From assembly GCA_017428035.1 (NCBI GenBank), contig JAFRRR010000116.1, positions 1-40,037 on the forward strand: a stretch of 40,037 nt of DNA, written 5' to 3'. Each line of letters opens with the position of its first letter. The first letter of the stretch is position 1. Below the pieces are notes generated by a model that had not been told where the DNA came from, searched no databases, and saw only the letters and a program-made list of their open reading frames with translations. The position numbers and the translations under genes were made by a program. This DNA comes from Bacteroidales bacterium (GTDB lineage: Bacteria > Bacteroidota > Bacteroidia > Bacteroidales > UBA932). This document shows, one piece after another, positions 7,282-15,786 of the stretch.

Positions 7282-8982
7282 TTACAGCATCTCTTTCCAG
7301 CTTCCGGAGTAGTAGGCTTTGGAAAGGCGCTGGAGGGAGGCCGTGTCGCCGGCGGCGAGGAAGCGCTGCTCGAGGTCTTTGTAGATGTAGAACTGCAGCC
7401 ACCAGCCGTTGTGGTAGCGCTCGCGCGGGCTGTGGGCGTCCAGCAGTTTGGCGTACCAGGAAGTCTGGATGCCGTATTTCAGGGCCACCTTGCGGGCATC
7501 CCGAGCCCTCTTCCACATCCCGTCGGAGACTTTCCTGAACAGGCGGGTGAAGTCCTTGTATTTCATCTTTGAGACGTCCAGAACGTCGCAGCGGTCGTCC
7601 AGACCCAGTTCGTGCAGCGAAACCTCGAATTCATATTCGCGGTCGCCGTCCAGGTCATATTTGATGCAGTCCAGGAAACCGTTGCCGTTTTCGTCCAGGT
7701 ATTCCACGGTGGCAAAGCTGCCGGGAGCGGTGTTCTGCCAGCTGCGGTTGAAGCCCTGGTAGTATTTGGTGTTCTGGTCTATGCGCCAGGCGCCGCGTTC
7801 GGCCCCGTAGAGATGGATCCGGCCGTCAAAGCGTCCCACATAGATGTCGCCGCCGCCCGAGAAATCTTCGTCCCACTCGCCGCGGTCGCCCGTGACGTCG
7901 GCCTGCGGGTTATTGTCCAGCCCGCCCTGGTTGGAGCCGGTTTTGAAGGCGTCCATATTATCGTAGAGCTCCACGCGTTCCCATCGGCCGCAGTCGTCAT
8001 CTTCGTCCCATACGAAAAGGGCGCGCTGCCATTTGCCGGCAAAGCCGACCTTGAAGGCCTGCTTGCGGTCGGGGTAGATGAGCTCTGTGAGCTGCCTGTA
8101 GCGGGGGTCGGGGAAGAATTTGTCGGCTTCGGGCAGGCCGCGCATATTTTTAAGCGGATGCGACAGATTGCGGTAGTCTATGGCCTTTTCGCCGCGGTAG
8201 CAGAGCGTCATATCGAAGTCGAAATCGTTTCCGGCGGCATTGTCGTTGTCCATATCTATTCCCATCGAGAACCAGTGCATCCAGCCTTGGTGCTGCATCA
8301 GGTCGAAGCCGGCAGCCTCGGCCGCCTTGTCGGGCAGCTGTCCGTCGCAGAAACGCACCGCCATCTCGCTGAGGCCGTCGCCGTCCCAGTCATAGAATAG
8401 GAACGGATTCTCCCATTGGTAGCGCAAATCCTGCATTCCGTCGGGCTTGCGGTGGGTCTTCAGGAAGGTGGAATTGCCGCTGTAGTCGGTGTAGAAATCG
8501 CTGATGCCGTTTTTCTCCCAGCAGGAGAGGGTCATTGCGTTCCAGTCGAAATAGTTGAACACCCCGTCGCCGTCGTCGTCAAAGACGTACATATAGTTGA
8601 TGTTGTGAATGCCGTCGCGAGGGTATTCTATTATGAGGTTGAGGTCGGCCTTGCCGTTTCCCGTCTGGTCGGCCCATTTTATAATAAGGTCGTACTTGCC
8701 GTCCTTGTTGCGGTCTGCCAGCAGACAGTCGTTCACGGTGTCGCCCTCAATGTCGCCTTCTTTCATATTGCCGTCCTCGTCCAGCCACAGGATGGTGATG
8801 TCGCCGTAGATGTAGCTTTTCACGGCATCCTGCCTGCCGTCGCCGTTGAGGTCCAGGAACTCGGGATTCTCGCCCACGGGAATGCGCAGCGGCATAATCC
8901 GGGTGCTCTGGTTCCAATAGCCCTGGGCAAACGCCTGCAGGGCTGCCAGTGCAAAGGTGACAGTCAGAAAAAAGCGTTTCAC
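7282..8982 (-). CDS. Secreted protein rich in calcium-binding (DxDxDG) loops
   Basis: A 566-residue protein with a Sec signal peptide (first 20 residues, cleavage after AFAQ). The body carries repeated aspartate-rich loops: DLNGDGRQD (residue 44 on), DRNKDGKYD (90), DDDGDG (135), DWDGDG near 200, DENGNG and DLDGDRE near 460. These are EF-hand/dockerin/FG-GAP-like calcium loops, so a calcium-stabilised exported protein is likely. I do not recognise a catalytic domain. The start is GTG at 8982; it follows the upstream gene by five bases. It is the last gene of the purB operon. Confidence 0.8.
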   Translation of the reverse strand: MKRFFLTVTFALAALQAFAQGYWNQSTRIMPLRIPVGENPEFLDLNGDGRQDAVKSYIYGDITILWLDEDGNMKEGDIEGDTVNDCLLADRNKDGKYDLIIKWADQTGNGKADLNLIIEYPRDGIHNINYMYVFDDDGDGVFNYFDWNAMTLSCWEKNGISDFYTDYSGNSTFLKTHRKPDGMQDLRYQWENPFLFYDWDGDGLSEMAVRFCDGQLPDKAAEAAGFDLMQHQGWMHWFSMGIDMDNDNAAGNDFDFDMTLCYRGEKAIDYRNLSHPLKNMRGLPEADKFFPDPRYRQLTELIYPDRKQAFKVGFAGKWQRALFVWDEDDDCGRWERVELYDNMDAFKTGSNQGGLDNNPQADVTGDRGEWDEDFSGGGDIYVGRFDGRIHLYGAERGAWRIDQNTKYYQGFNRSWQNTAPGSFATVEYLDENGNGFLDCIKYDLDGDREYEFEVSLHELGLDDRCDVLDVSKMKYKDFTRLFRKVSDGMWKRARDARKVALKYGIQTSWYAKLLDAHSPRERYHNGWWLQFYIYKDLEQRFLAAGDTASLQRLSKAYYSGSWKEML

Positions 8983-8987
8983 GGTGA

Positions 8988-9623
8988 TTATCGCTGGTCT
9001 ATAATCTTGACGCCGGGATATTTGGCGGGATCGAAGGTAACCTCTTCGGGGGTTACGCCAACCTGGAAGTTCTCCATAGAAATGGTGATGCCTTTCTGCT
9101 TGGCGGTGTAGTAAAGAGGCAAATATGTCTGCTTGCTGACAGCCATCTTAATGTTCTTGGGGTCGTCTTTGTTGGTGTTGGTCTTGGCCTTTTTGCCGGT
9201 CATATACCACGCATTGTCGTCTTCCTTCACGATTTTGAGGTCGTAGTCCTTGTCCACACCCTCGAAACTCTTTGTCTGACCATCGTCTTTGCTGCCTTCG
9301 CTATCGGCTTTTTTCTCTACTTTCTTTATGGTCACGGTGTTTTCCTTGGGGTTGTAGGTCCACTCGGTGTCGGGTGTGCGCCAGGTGATGTCAGCGTCTT
9401 CCTTGCCGATAGCCTCCATCCTGAAGTTGTCGCCGTTGATCCAGGTGCGGCCGCCTATCTTACCGATGATGGGCAGTGTCATAATCATATCAAAGGCCTG
9501 GCCCATAGTCTCGCCTTTCGAAAGCTCTTCGGACATTTTGGCGCAAATCTCAGGTATGCTCTGTGCCTTGACTGTAAATGCCGCAGCGATGATGATGGCG
9601 GCTGTCAAAAAAAGTCGTTTCAT
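8988..9623 (-). CDS. LolA-like periplasmic lipoprotein carrier
   Basis: A 211-residue exported protein: the signal peptide is residues 1-20 (MKRLFLTAAIIIAAAFTVKA). The mature part shows the LolA-fold pattern of a mixed sheet: WINGDNFRMEA, a WTYNPKENTVTI strand, a charged central loop rich in K, D and E (residues about 105-160), and the C-terminal GVTPEEVTFDPAKYPGVKII characteristic of Bacteroidetes LolA-like proteins. LolA shuttles lipoproteins from inner to outer membrane; whether this copy is the main carrier or a specialised one cannot be said. It lies 18 bases after purB and five bases before the calcium-loop protein, so all three are probably one transcript. Confidence 0.72.
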   Translation of the reverse strand: MKRLFLTAAIIIAAAFTVKAQSIPEICAKMSEELSKGETMGQAFDMIMTLPIIGKIGGRTWINGDNFRMEAIGKEDADITWRTPDTEWTYNPKENTVTIKKVEKKADSEGSKDDGQTKSFEGVDKDYDLKIVKEDDNAWYMTGKKAKTNTNKDDPKNIKMAVSKQTYLPLYYTAKQKGITISMENFQVGVTPEEVTFDPAKYPGVKIIDQR

Positions 9624-9641
9624 TGTATGTGATTATACTGA

Positions 9642-10985
9642 TTATAGTCCTGTGTATGTGCTGGGAGAGATGGCCCTAAGCTCTTCTTTCACGCTGTCGC
9701 TGACATTCAGGCTGTCTATAAAACCGGCGATAGTCTCGCGGCTGACGCCCTCGCCGGTGCGGGTAAGCGCCTTGAGCGTCTCGTACGGGTTGGGATAACC
9801 CTCGCGGCGCAGAATAGTCTGGATGCCCTCTGCCACCACGGCCCAGTTGTTTTCAAGGTCGGCCTTAAGCTTGTCCTCATTCAAGATCAGCTTGCCCAGG
9901 CCCTTTTTGAGCGATTCCAGCGCAATCACGCTGTGCGCAATGGGTACACCCACGTTGCGCAGCACGGTAGAGTCGGTAAGGTCTCGCTGCATTCTGGAGA
10001 TTGGCAGTTTGGCGCTGAGGTGATGATAAACGGCATTGGCCACGCCCAGGTTGCCTTCGGCATTCTCGAAATCTATGGGATTGACCTTGTGCGGCATTGC
10101 AGACGAACCGACCTCGCCGGCCACCACCTTCTGGCGGAAATACTCCATAGAGATGTATGTCCAGATGTCGCGGGAAAAATCAATAAGGATGGTGTTGATG
10201 CGCGCCAGGCAGTCGAAAATAGCCGCCAGATTGTCGTAATGCTCTATCTGTGTGGTGGGCCAGGAGTGCGCCAGACCAAGCTTTTTCTCTACGAAACTGT
10301 CGGCGAAAGTCTTCCAGTCTATCGAAGGATAGGCCACGTGGTGGGCATTCATATTGCCGGTGGCGCCGCCGAATTTGGCGGGATATGAAAGAAGCGACAG
10401 CTGCCGCATCTGTTCTGCGAGGCGGGCGGCGAACACGCCGAATTCCTTGCCCAGGCGGGTGGGGGATGCCGGCTGTCCGTGGGTGTGGGCCAGCATCGGC
10501 ACATCTTTCCACTCCTCTTCGTAGCCGCGGATAATGCCGCATACTTCTTCCAGAAGCGGCATAAAGACATCGGCTATGCCCTCTTTGAGCGAAAGCGGAA
10601 CGCTGGTGTTGTTTATGTCCTGCGAAGTGAGGCCAAAGTGGACGAATTCCCCGTAGCGGGCATCTATGCCCAGAGTGGTAAACTTCTGTTTGATAAAGTA
10701 TTCCACTGCCTTGACGTCGTGGTTTGTGGTGCGCTCAATCTGCTTTACAGCCGCCGCATCCTCTTCTGAAAAACCGCGGTAAATGGCCCTGATCCTGTCA
10801 AAGTTCTGCGGGTCGAATCCGGCCAGCTGCGGCAGGGGGAGTTCGCACAGCGAGATGAAATATTCAATCTCTACCCTTACGCGATAGCGTATCAGCGCGA
10901 ATTCAGAGAAATAATCTCCCAGTTTTGCGGTTTTGGAATGATAGCGTCCGTCAACGGGCGACACGGCTGTGAGTGGACTTAACAT
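9642..10985 (-). CDS. purB: Adenylosuccinate lyase
   Basis: Cleaves succinyl-AICAR and adenylosuccinate, releasing fumarate, in purine synthesis; cytosolic tetramer. The 447-residue protein begins with the family N-terminus LTAVSPVDGRYHSKT, has the HFGLTSQDINNT and AHTHGQPASPT catalytic segments, and the fumarase/aspartase signature GSSAMPHKVNPIDFENAEGN near residue 290 with the flexible catalytic serine. Length and motif order match the E. coli-type PurB. It is the first gene of a three-gene minus-strand run. A -7 box (TAACTTTG on the minus strand, 11015-11022) gives a leader of about 25 bases. Confidence 0.96.
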   Translation of the reverse strand: MLSPLTAVSPVDGRYHSKTAKLGDYFSEFALIRYRVRVEIEYFISLCELPLPQLAGFDPQNFDRIRAIYRGFSEEDAAAVKQIERTTNHDVKAVEYFIKQKFTTLGIDARYGEFVHFGLTSQDINNTSVPLSLKEGIADVFMPLLEEVCGIIRGYEEEWKDVPMLAHTHGQPASPTRLGKEFGVFAARLAEQMRQLSLLSYPAKFGGATGNMNAHHVAYPSIDWKTFADSFVEKKLGLAHSWPTTQIEHYDNLAAIFDCLARINTILIDFSRDIWTYISMEYFRQKVVAGEVGSSAMPHKVNPIDFENAEGNLGVANAVYHHLSAKLPISRMQRDLTDSTVLRNVGVPIAHSVIALESLKKGLGKLILNEDKLKADLENNWAVVAEGIQTILRREGYPNPYETLKALTRTGEGVSRETIAGFIDSLNVSDSVKEELRAISPSTYTGL

Positions 10986-11014
10986 ATTTTTAAAATAATG
11001 TTAGAAATGAGCCT

Positions 11015-11031
11015 CAAAGTTACTAATTTTG
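11015..11031. promoter_or_regulatory. Overlapping divergent -7 boxes for purB (-) and the phospholipase gene (+)
   Basis: Minus strand TAACTTTG at 11022-11015 points to purB; plus strand TAATTTTG at 11024-11031 points to the phospholipase gene, ending only eight bases before its ATG at 11040. The two boxes are back to back, so polymerase binding in the two directions should compete. No good -33 boxes are visible. Confidence 0.45.
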
Positions 11032-11039
11032 ACGACATA

Positions 11040-11864
11040 ATGAAACTGCGCATATTTCTCTTGATACTGCTTCTGGTGGGCCTTTTTGCCGGCCGCCCAT
11101 CTGCCTCGGCCCAGGAGCCGATGCTGAGTGTTTTCAAAGAGAATTATGTCACCACCGGCATCCCTCTGAACGCCAGGCCCGATTGGGACACCAACGACCT
11201 GGCCTTCCAGGTGAGCCTGCGCTACAACGCTCTTCAGAATATCGCCGGCAGTGACTGGAACGTTTTTCTGGGCTATACCCAGCTTTCTCTCTGGGATGCG
11301 TACAAGCCTTCCAATCCTTTCCGCAGCAACCTTTATCAGCCGGGCATCTATGCTTATCATCCGTTCAGAAAAGGCCCGCACGGCATAATTGACGATATAC
11401 TGATTGGCATAGAGCACCGCTCCAATGGCTATGACGGCGCCATTTCGCGCAGCATAGACTGCCTGTTTGCGACCTATACCCATACCTGGGGCGGGCAGTT
11501 CACCGCCCAGGCCACCGGCCGCTTTGGCATAGGCTCCATCTACAACGACTTTTCGCTGGAGATGTTCAACCGGTATCAGGGTTATGTCAATGTTGGTCTA
11601 TGCTATCATCCCCTTGACGGCCGGCTGATGATAAGCGCCTCGGTAACGCCGCTGTTTATGGGGGACATTCCCGCCAACATTTCGGCAGAAATAGCCTACA
11701 ATCCCGTCAGAGGCGCCGACTGGTTCTATCTGGTGGCCCGCTATCACTATGGCTATGACGAAAATCAGCTTGACTGCGCCAATCCCGACGCTTTCCTGAA
11801 GCATATGGTCCGCTTCGGTCTGGCGGTGCAGCCGGGAGTCATTTCCCACAAACTATGTTTTTAA
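11040..11864 (+). CDS. Outer membrane phospholipase A (OMPLA)-like
   Basis: A 274-residue outer membrane beta-barrel esterase that would hydrolyse phospholipids reaching the outer leaflet. The signal peptide is residues 1-24. The family run is visible: GYTQLSLWDAY near 79, NPFRSNLYQPGIY, and the catalytic HRSNGYDGAISRSID with H126 and S128. The third active-site position, Asn in E. coli PldA, is Asp140 here. The remaining strands alternate and end in an aromatic C-terminus (KLCF). I chose the ATG at 11040 because it begins a clean signal peptide; an upstream in-frame ATG crosses the promoter. A peptidase gene follows after 15 bases. Confidence 0.88.
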   Translation: MKLRIFLLILLLVGLFAGRPSASAQEPMLSVFKENYVTTGIPLNARPDWDTNDLAFQVSLRYNALQNIAGSDWNVFLGYTQLSLWDAYKPSNPFRSNLYQPGIYAYHPFRKGPHGIIDDILIGIEHRSNGYDGAISRSIDCLFATYTHTWGGQFTAQATGRFGIGSIYNDFSLEMFNRYQGYVNVGLCYHPLDGRLMISASVTPLFMGDIPANISAEIAYNPVRGADWFYLVARYHYGYDENQLDCANPDAFLKHMVRFGLAVQPGVISHKLCF

Positions 11865-11879
11865 TCAACAATCAATTAT

Positions 11880-13865
11880 ATGAGAAACTTCACCATTATG
11901 GCATTAGCTGCTACATTGCTTTTTACTGCCTGCCGCCCCAAGCCGCAGGACGATTTTAAATATTGTGTGGATGAGTTCGCCGACCTGGGCGTAATCAAGT
12001 ACCAGATTCCCGGCTGGGACAACCTCCCGCTGCAGGAAAAGGAATATGCCTACTATCTGGCCGAGGCGGCAAAGTGGGGCAGGGACATCATCTGGGAGCA
12101 GAATTACGAATATAATATGCCCATCCGCAGGGCTCTGGAAACCATAATCAAAACCTGGGACGGAGAGCGCAGCGGCGAGCAGTGGGAGCAGTTTATGGTG
12201 TATGCCAAGAGGGTTTTCTTCTCCAACGGCATCCATCACCACTACGGCGAGCATAAGTTTTTCCCCGAGTGCAGCCGGGAGTTTATGACCCAGTTGTTCG
12301 CGGAGTGCGGCATTGGCGATGCTGACCTGATTGAGATAATGTACAATCCCGACATCGCCCCCGTGCGCAAATATCAGGGCACCGACAAGGATATTATCCT
12401 GGCCTCTGCCAACCATCTTTACGACGGTGTGAACCAGGCCGAGGCAGAGAAGTTCTATGCCGATATGGAAGATCCGACTGACCCTCGCCCCATTTCCTAT
12501 GGCCTCAACAGCCGGCTGATAAAGGATGCCGACGGCAAGCTCACCGAGCTTAAATATACCACCGACGGCCTTTACGGCCCGGCGCTGACCAAGATTTGCG
12601 AGAATCTTGAAAAGGCGGCAGAAGTGGCTCCCAGCGACCGTCAGAAGCAGATTATCGCCGATCTGGTGGAGTATTTCCGCACCGGCGACCTGCGTCTCTG
12701 GGATAAATACAACATCGAGTGGGCAGAGGACACCATTTCCAGGGTCGACTTTATCAACGGCTTCATAGAGGTCTACGGCGACCCTCTGGGTCTGAAGGGC
12801 AACTTTGAGGCGATGGTCAATTTCAAGGACGAAGAGGCCAGCCGCCGCACCGAAATCATCAGCGCCAACGCGCAGTGGTTCGAGGACAATTCTCCCATCG
12901 ATCCGCGCTTCCGCAAGGCCGAGGTCAAGGGCGTGTCGGCCAAGGTTATCAATGCGGTTGTGATTGCCGGCGACACTTATCCCTCCACAGCCATCGGCAT
13001 TAATCTGCCCAACGCCGACTGGATCCGCAAAGAGCACGGCAGCAAGAGTGTGACCATCGCCAACATCACCGAGGCCTACGATCTGGCAGCCAACGAGAAG
13101 CCCACAAGTATGCTCTCCGAGTTTGCCTGGGACGATGCCGAGCGCGACCGCATCAAGAAGTACGGCTACATCACCGACAATCTTCACACCGACCTGCACG
13201 AGTGCCTGGGCCACGGCTCCGGCCAGCTTCTGGAGGGAACCAATCCGAATGCGCTCAAGGAATACAGTTCCACCCTGGAGGAGGCCCGCGCCGACCTGTT
13301 TGCTCTCTATTATCTGGCCGATCCAAAGCTGATTGAGCTTGGTCTTCTGGACGACCCCGAGGCTTATAAGGCAGAGTATGACTCTTATATCCGCAACGGT
13401 ATTTTCACTCAGTTTACCCGCATAGAGCCCGGCAAGCAGAACACCGAGGCGCATATGCAGAACCGCAAGCTGATTGCCGACTGGTGCTTCGAGAAGGGTG
13501 CCGCCGCCAATGTGATTGAGATGAAAAAGCGCGACGGCAAGACCTATTTCGTGATTAACGACTACGAGGCGCTGCGCGACCTGTTTGCCGAGTTGCTGGC
13601 AGAAATCCAGCGCATCAAGAGTGAGGGTGACTACGCCGCCGGCCGCGACCTGGTAGAGAAGTATGCCGTGAACATCGACCCCGACCTGCACCGCGAAGTC
13701 CTGGAGCGCTACGCCGCCCTGAACCTCAAGCCCTACCGCGGTTTTGTGAACCCCACCATAGTTCCGGTAGAGAAAGGCGGCAAGGTCGTGGATTACAAAG
13801 TTGAATACTGCGACGACTTCGTCGCCCAGCAACTCGAATACGGCGAGAAATACTCCGCGCTGTAG
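11880..13865 (+). CDS. Dipeptidyl peptidase III-like metallopeptidase (M49), probable lipoprotein
   Basis: A 661-residue zinc peptidase expected to release dipeptides from short peptides. The M49 zinc site is visible: HECLGHGSGQ at residue 440 (the HEC-x-GH variant known in Bacteroides DPP III) and the second motif EEARAD at about 467. The two-lobe length matches bacterial DPP III. The N-terminus is a short hydrophobic signal ending LLFTAC at residue 18, a lipobox-like site with an imperfect -3 residue, so periplasmic or outer-membrane anchoring is likely. It is probably co-transcribed with the upstream phospholipase gene. Imperfect inverted repeats rather than a clean terminator follow. Confidence 0.92.
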   Translation: MRNFTIMALAATLLFTACRPKPQDDFKYCVDEFADLGVIKYQIPGWDNLPLQEKEYAYYLAEAAKWGRDIIWEQNYEYNMPIRRALETIIKTWDGERSGEQWEQFMVYAKRVFFSNGIHHHYGEHKFFPECSREFMTQLFAECGIGDADLIEIMYNPDIAPVRKYQGTDKDIILASANHLYDGVNQAEAEKFYADMEDPTDPRPISYGLNSRLIKDADGKLTELKYTTDGLYGPALTKICENLEKAAEVAPSDRQKQIIADLVEYFRTGDLRLWDKYNIEWAEDTISRVDFINGFIEVYGDPLGLKGNFEAMVNFKDEEASRRTEIISANAQWFEDNSPIDPRFRKAEVKGVSAKVINAVVIAGDTYPSTAIGINLPNADWIRKEHGSKSVTIANITEAYDLAANEKPTSMLSEFAWDDAERDRIKKYGYITDNLHTDLHECLGHGSGQLLEGTNPNALKEYSSTLEEARADLFALYYLADPKLIELGLLDDPEAYKAEYDSYIRNGIFTQFTRIEPGKQNTEAHMQNRKLIADWCFEKGAAANVIEMKKRDGKTYFVINDYEALRDLFAELLAEIQRIKSEGDYAAGRDLVEKYAVNIDPDLHREVLERYAALNLKPYRGFVNPTIVPVEKGGKVVDYKVEYCDDFVAQQLEYGEKYSAL

Positions 13866-13882
13866 GAGGATGTCACTGCCCG

Positions 13883-13992
13883 CGAAGACGGCTTCAGAGC
13901 TCATTTTTTGTCTTCGTGGCGCCATAGCTCAGAATATTGCCAAATAACTGACGCGAGGACGCTGTGGATGATTCTACAAAGTCTTCGCGTCA
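13883..13992. other. Inverted repeats after the DPP III gene
   Basis: CGAAGAC (13883-13889) faces GTCTTCG (13910-13916). A stronger pair follows: TGACGCGAGGAC (13949-13960) and GTCTTCGCGTCA (13981-13992), 12 bp with one G-T pair and a 20-base loop. The same CGAAGAC word recurs. These may end the transcript, although no T-run follows. Confidence 0.45.
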
Positions 13993-14010
13993 TGGTTTAA
14001 ATTGGCTTCG

Positions 14011-14186
14011 GCGGCTGCAATGCTGCCGGCAATCGCGGGCCTCGCTGTCTGGCTATGCCCCAGCCAGCTCGGTGCGCTACCGCCCCGCGCCCCTCCGCCC
14101 CAGTTACGGCGGCATATATGCCACCGCCGTAACCGGGGAACTATATTGCCGGCCAGCATTCAGCCGACCTCCGCTGACGGCGCCGG
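14011..14186 (-). repeat. Left inverted arm related to the repeat that follows
   Basis: Bases 14011-14036 are the reverse complement of 14517-14542 at 25 of 26 positions (and of 15745-15770). A second block, about 14140-14186, is a looser reverse complement of about 14387-14433 (shared ATATTGCC and CATTCAGCCG words). Between them lies a 10-bp stem, GTTACGGCGG / CCGCCGTAAC (14103-14112 / 14124-14133), around the palindrome GGCATATATGCC. No gene is supported between 13866 and 14575. Confidence 0.6.
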
Positions 14187-14554
14187 GTGAATATCTGTTC
14201 GTGCCAAAGTGACGTCAAAGGCTCTTTTGCGAAATCGCGGGCTGAGGTGTGTTTTGGGCTGATTCGTGCTGATGGCTCTTGACGTCGACGGCCTATTTTG
14301 CGGCTCGACGACAAGGTAATGCGCTCCGTAGCCGCTTCTGGGCAGGGATGCTTTGACGCCACTTTTGCACGTCCTTCAGCCTGAAGCTGGCGGCGCCTGC
14401 GTAGCGGCTGAATGCTTCAAGGCAATATATCACCCCGCTTTGCGAGGCTTGGATATAAGGCCGAGCAAAGAAGGGGAAATGGGGGGCGCCGAAACGAAGT
14501 GGTTGCGGAGCAATCGGCGATTGCCGGAAGCATTGCAGCCGCGAGCCCTAGCCG
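14187..14554. repeat. Direct repeat, copy 1
   Basis: This sequence recurs 1228 bases to the right (copy 2). The core 14275-14547 (273 bp) matches 15503-15775 with four substitutions and no gaps. The left flank 14187-14274 is only loosely similar. Short frames on both strands in the core diverge as soon as the core ends, so I treat it as non-coding. It ends about 20 bases beyond the stop codon of the DUF2442 gene. Confidence 0.85.
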
Positions 14555-14575
14555 CCGATAAGCCGATGAACGAGA

Positions 14576-14992
14576 CTAACTCCTAGAGTCTACAGCACCT
14601 ACGATATCGAGCCCGATAGACCGGATTGTGTTGAAGATATCGTCCAGTCTTTTTTTTGATGGCTTTTTTGCTCCGCTTATGTATTGGGCGAACAGGCTTT
14701 GAGATATGCCCATTCTGCGGGCTACGGCTGAGGCGTTAAGCTCTGGGTGTTCTATGAACAGGCGGTACAATTCTGTCCGTTGTTTTGTGCTGAAGAAGCC
14801 TTCAAAGCTCAAATCTTCATCGATGTCAGGCCAGTTAATGCCGTAGGCATCGTATGTGTAATTCTTGCGCTGCTTTGCAGTGGCATTCTTGAGGCGTGGA
14901 TAGTAGGAAAAGCATTCTGATGCTTCTCTCCCGTCCGTGGTCCTGATCCAGACTGCATCCTCTGTCAGCCAGATTTTCTCTATGGATACCAT
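14576..14992 (-). CDS. DUF2442 protein with C-terminal HTH domain
   Basis: A 138-residue protein. The N-terminal 60 or so residues form a DUF2442 domain, with the typical GINWPDIDEDLSFEGF run at 51-66. Residues about 84-130 are an XRE-like helix-turn-helix: NASAVARRMGISQSLFAQYI followed by a basic GAKKPSKKRL linker. DUF2442 proteins regularly sit beside DUF4160 proteins in toxin-antitoxin-like pairs, where this partner would be the DNA-binding antitoxin and autoregulator; that role is inferred. The ATG at 14992 is four bases after the DUF4160 stop; an upstream in-frame codon overlaps that gene. Base composition is AT-richer than the flanking DNA. Confidence 0.82.
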   Translation of the reverse strand: MVSIEKIWLTEDAVWIRTTDGREASECFSYYPRLKNATAKQRKNYTYDAYGINWPDIDEDLSFEGFFSTKQRTELYRLFIEHPELNASAVARRMGISQSLFAQYISGAKKPSKKRLDDIFNTIRSIGLDIVGAVDSRS

Positions 14993-14996
14993 ATCC

Positions 14997-15236
14997 TTAT
15001 TCACCTTTATTGAAATACTTGTTCCAATGCTCGGCAATTATTTCTTTGTTTTCCTCAATAATTGATTCAATAAGCTTAAGCTCTGATGCCTTGAATCCGT
15101 GATTCTCTACCAGACAGACCGGCGATATTGTATACTTTGCCGTAGCGTCTCCTTTAAATACGTGTACGTGAATGGGCTCGTGGTCGTTTGAATAATACTT
15201 GAAGATGAAACCAAAGATGATAAATACTGTTGGCAT
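14997..15236 (-). CDS. DUF4160 protein
   Basis: A 79-residue protein matching DUF4160: it opens with PTVFIIFGFIFKYYSNDHEP, then IHVHVFKGDATAKY, and ends with the conserved helix IIEENKEIIAEHWNKYF. The paired histidines in HEPIHVHV are the family's most conserved feature. It is commonly coupled to DUF2442 genes; the pair is suspected to be a toxin-antitoxin-like or stress module, with no firm biochemical role known to me. It has its own good promoter and is the first gene of the two-gene unit. Confidence 0.85.
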   Translation of the reverse strand: MPTVFIIFGFIFKYYSNDHEPIHVHVFKGDATAKYTISPVCLVENHGFKASELKLIESIIEENKEIIAEHWNKYFNKGE

Positions 15237-15251
15237 TGTTATTAGTGATTA

Positions 15252-15282
15252 CAAATATAGGTAATAATTTTATAACCTCAAA
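15252..15282 (-). promoter_or_regulatory. Promoter of the DUF4160-DUF2442 unit
   Basis: On the minus strand TTTG (15282-15279), a 19-bp spacer and TATATTTG (15259-15252) match the Bacteroidetes consensus closely. The leader would be about 10 bases. Confidence 0.72.
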
Positions 15283-15414
15283 TACATTTGGGATGGCCAA
15301 GATAGGGGATACTTCGTCACACGAAGAACCTTTTTCTCAATTTCGACTGAGCAAACAGAAAAAGTTTTTCTAAAAAAGGGACGGCGTTTTTGAAAACGCA
15401 GAAAGAGTGGTCGG

Positions 15415-15782
15415 GGGTATATCTTTTTGTGCCAATGTGGCGTCAAGGGTTTGTTCGCGAAATAGCTACCAGAGGTGCCTGTGGGGCCTATTTGTGTTGA
15501 CAGCTCTTGACGTCGACGGCCTATTTTGCGGCTCGACGACAAGGTAATACGCTCCGTAGCCGCTTCTGGGCAGGGATGCTTTGACGCCACTTTTGCACGT
15601 CCTTCAGCCTGAAGCTGGCGGCGCTTGCGTAGCGGATGAATGCTTCAAGGCAATATATCACCCCGCTTTGCGAGGCTTTGATATAAGGCCGAGCAAAGAA
15701 GGGGAAATGGGGGGCGCCGAAACGAAGTGGTTGCGGAGCAATCGGCGATTGCCGGAAGCATTGCAGCCGCGAGCCTTAGTCG
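15415..15782. repeat. Direct repeat, copy 2
   Basis: Second copy of the element at 14187-14554, same orientation, 1228 bases away; the core is 15503-15775. It lacks the left inverted arm present beside copy 1. It ends about five bases before the proA stop codon, so, like copy 1, it follows the 3' end of a minus-strand gene. The rest of 15283-15414 shows no gene. Confidence 0.85.
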
Positions 15783-15786
15783 CAGC

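Noticed and set aside
11904..13925. A 673-codon minus-strand open frame opposite the DPP III gene
   Set aside because: It is antisense to a gene with a clear M49 zinc site and shows a composition typical of GC-rich shadow frames.
14141..14586. Open frames within repeat copy 1 (both strands), also found in copy 2
   Set aside because: The peptides agree only inside the 273-bp core and change completely beyond it; the reading frames are a by-product of the shared DNA.
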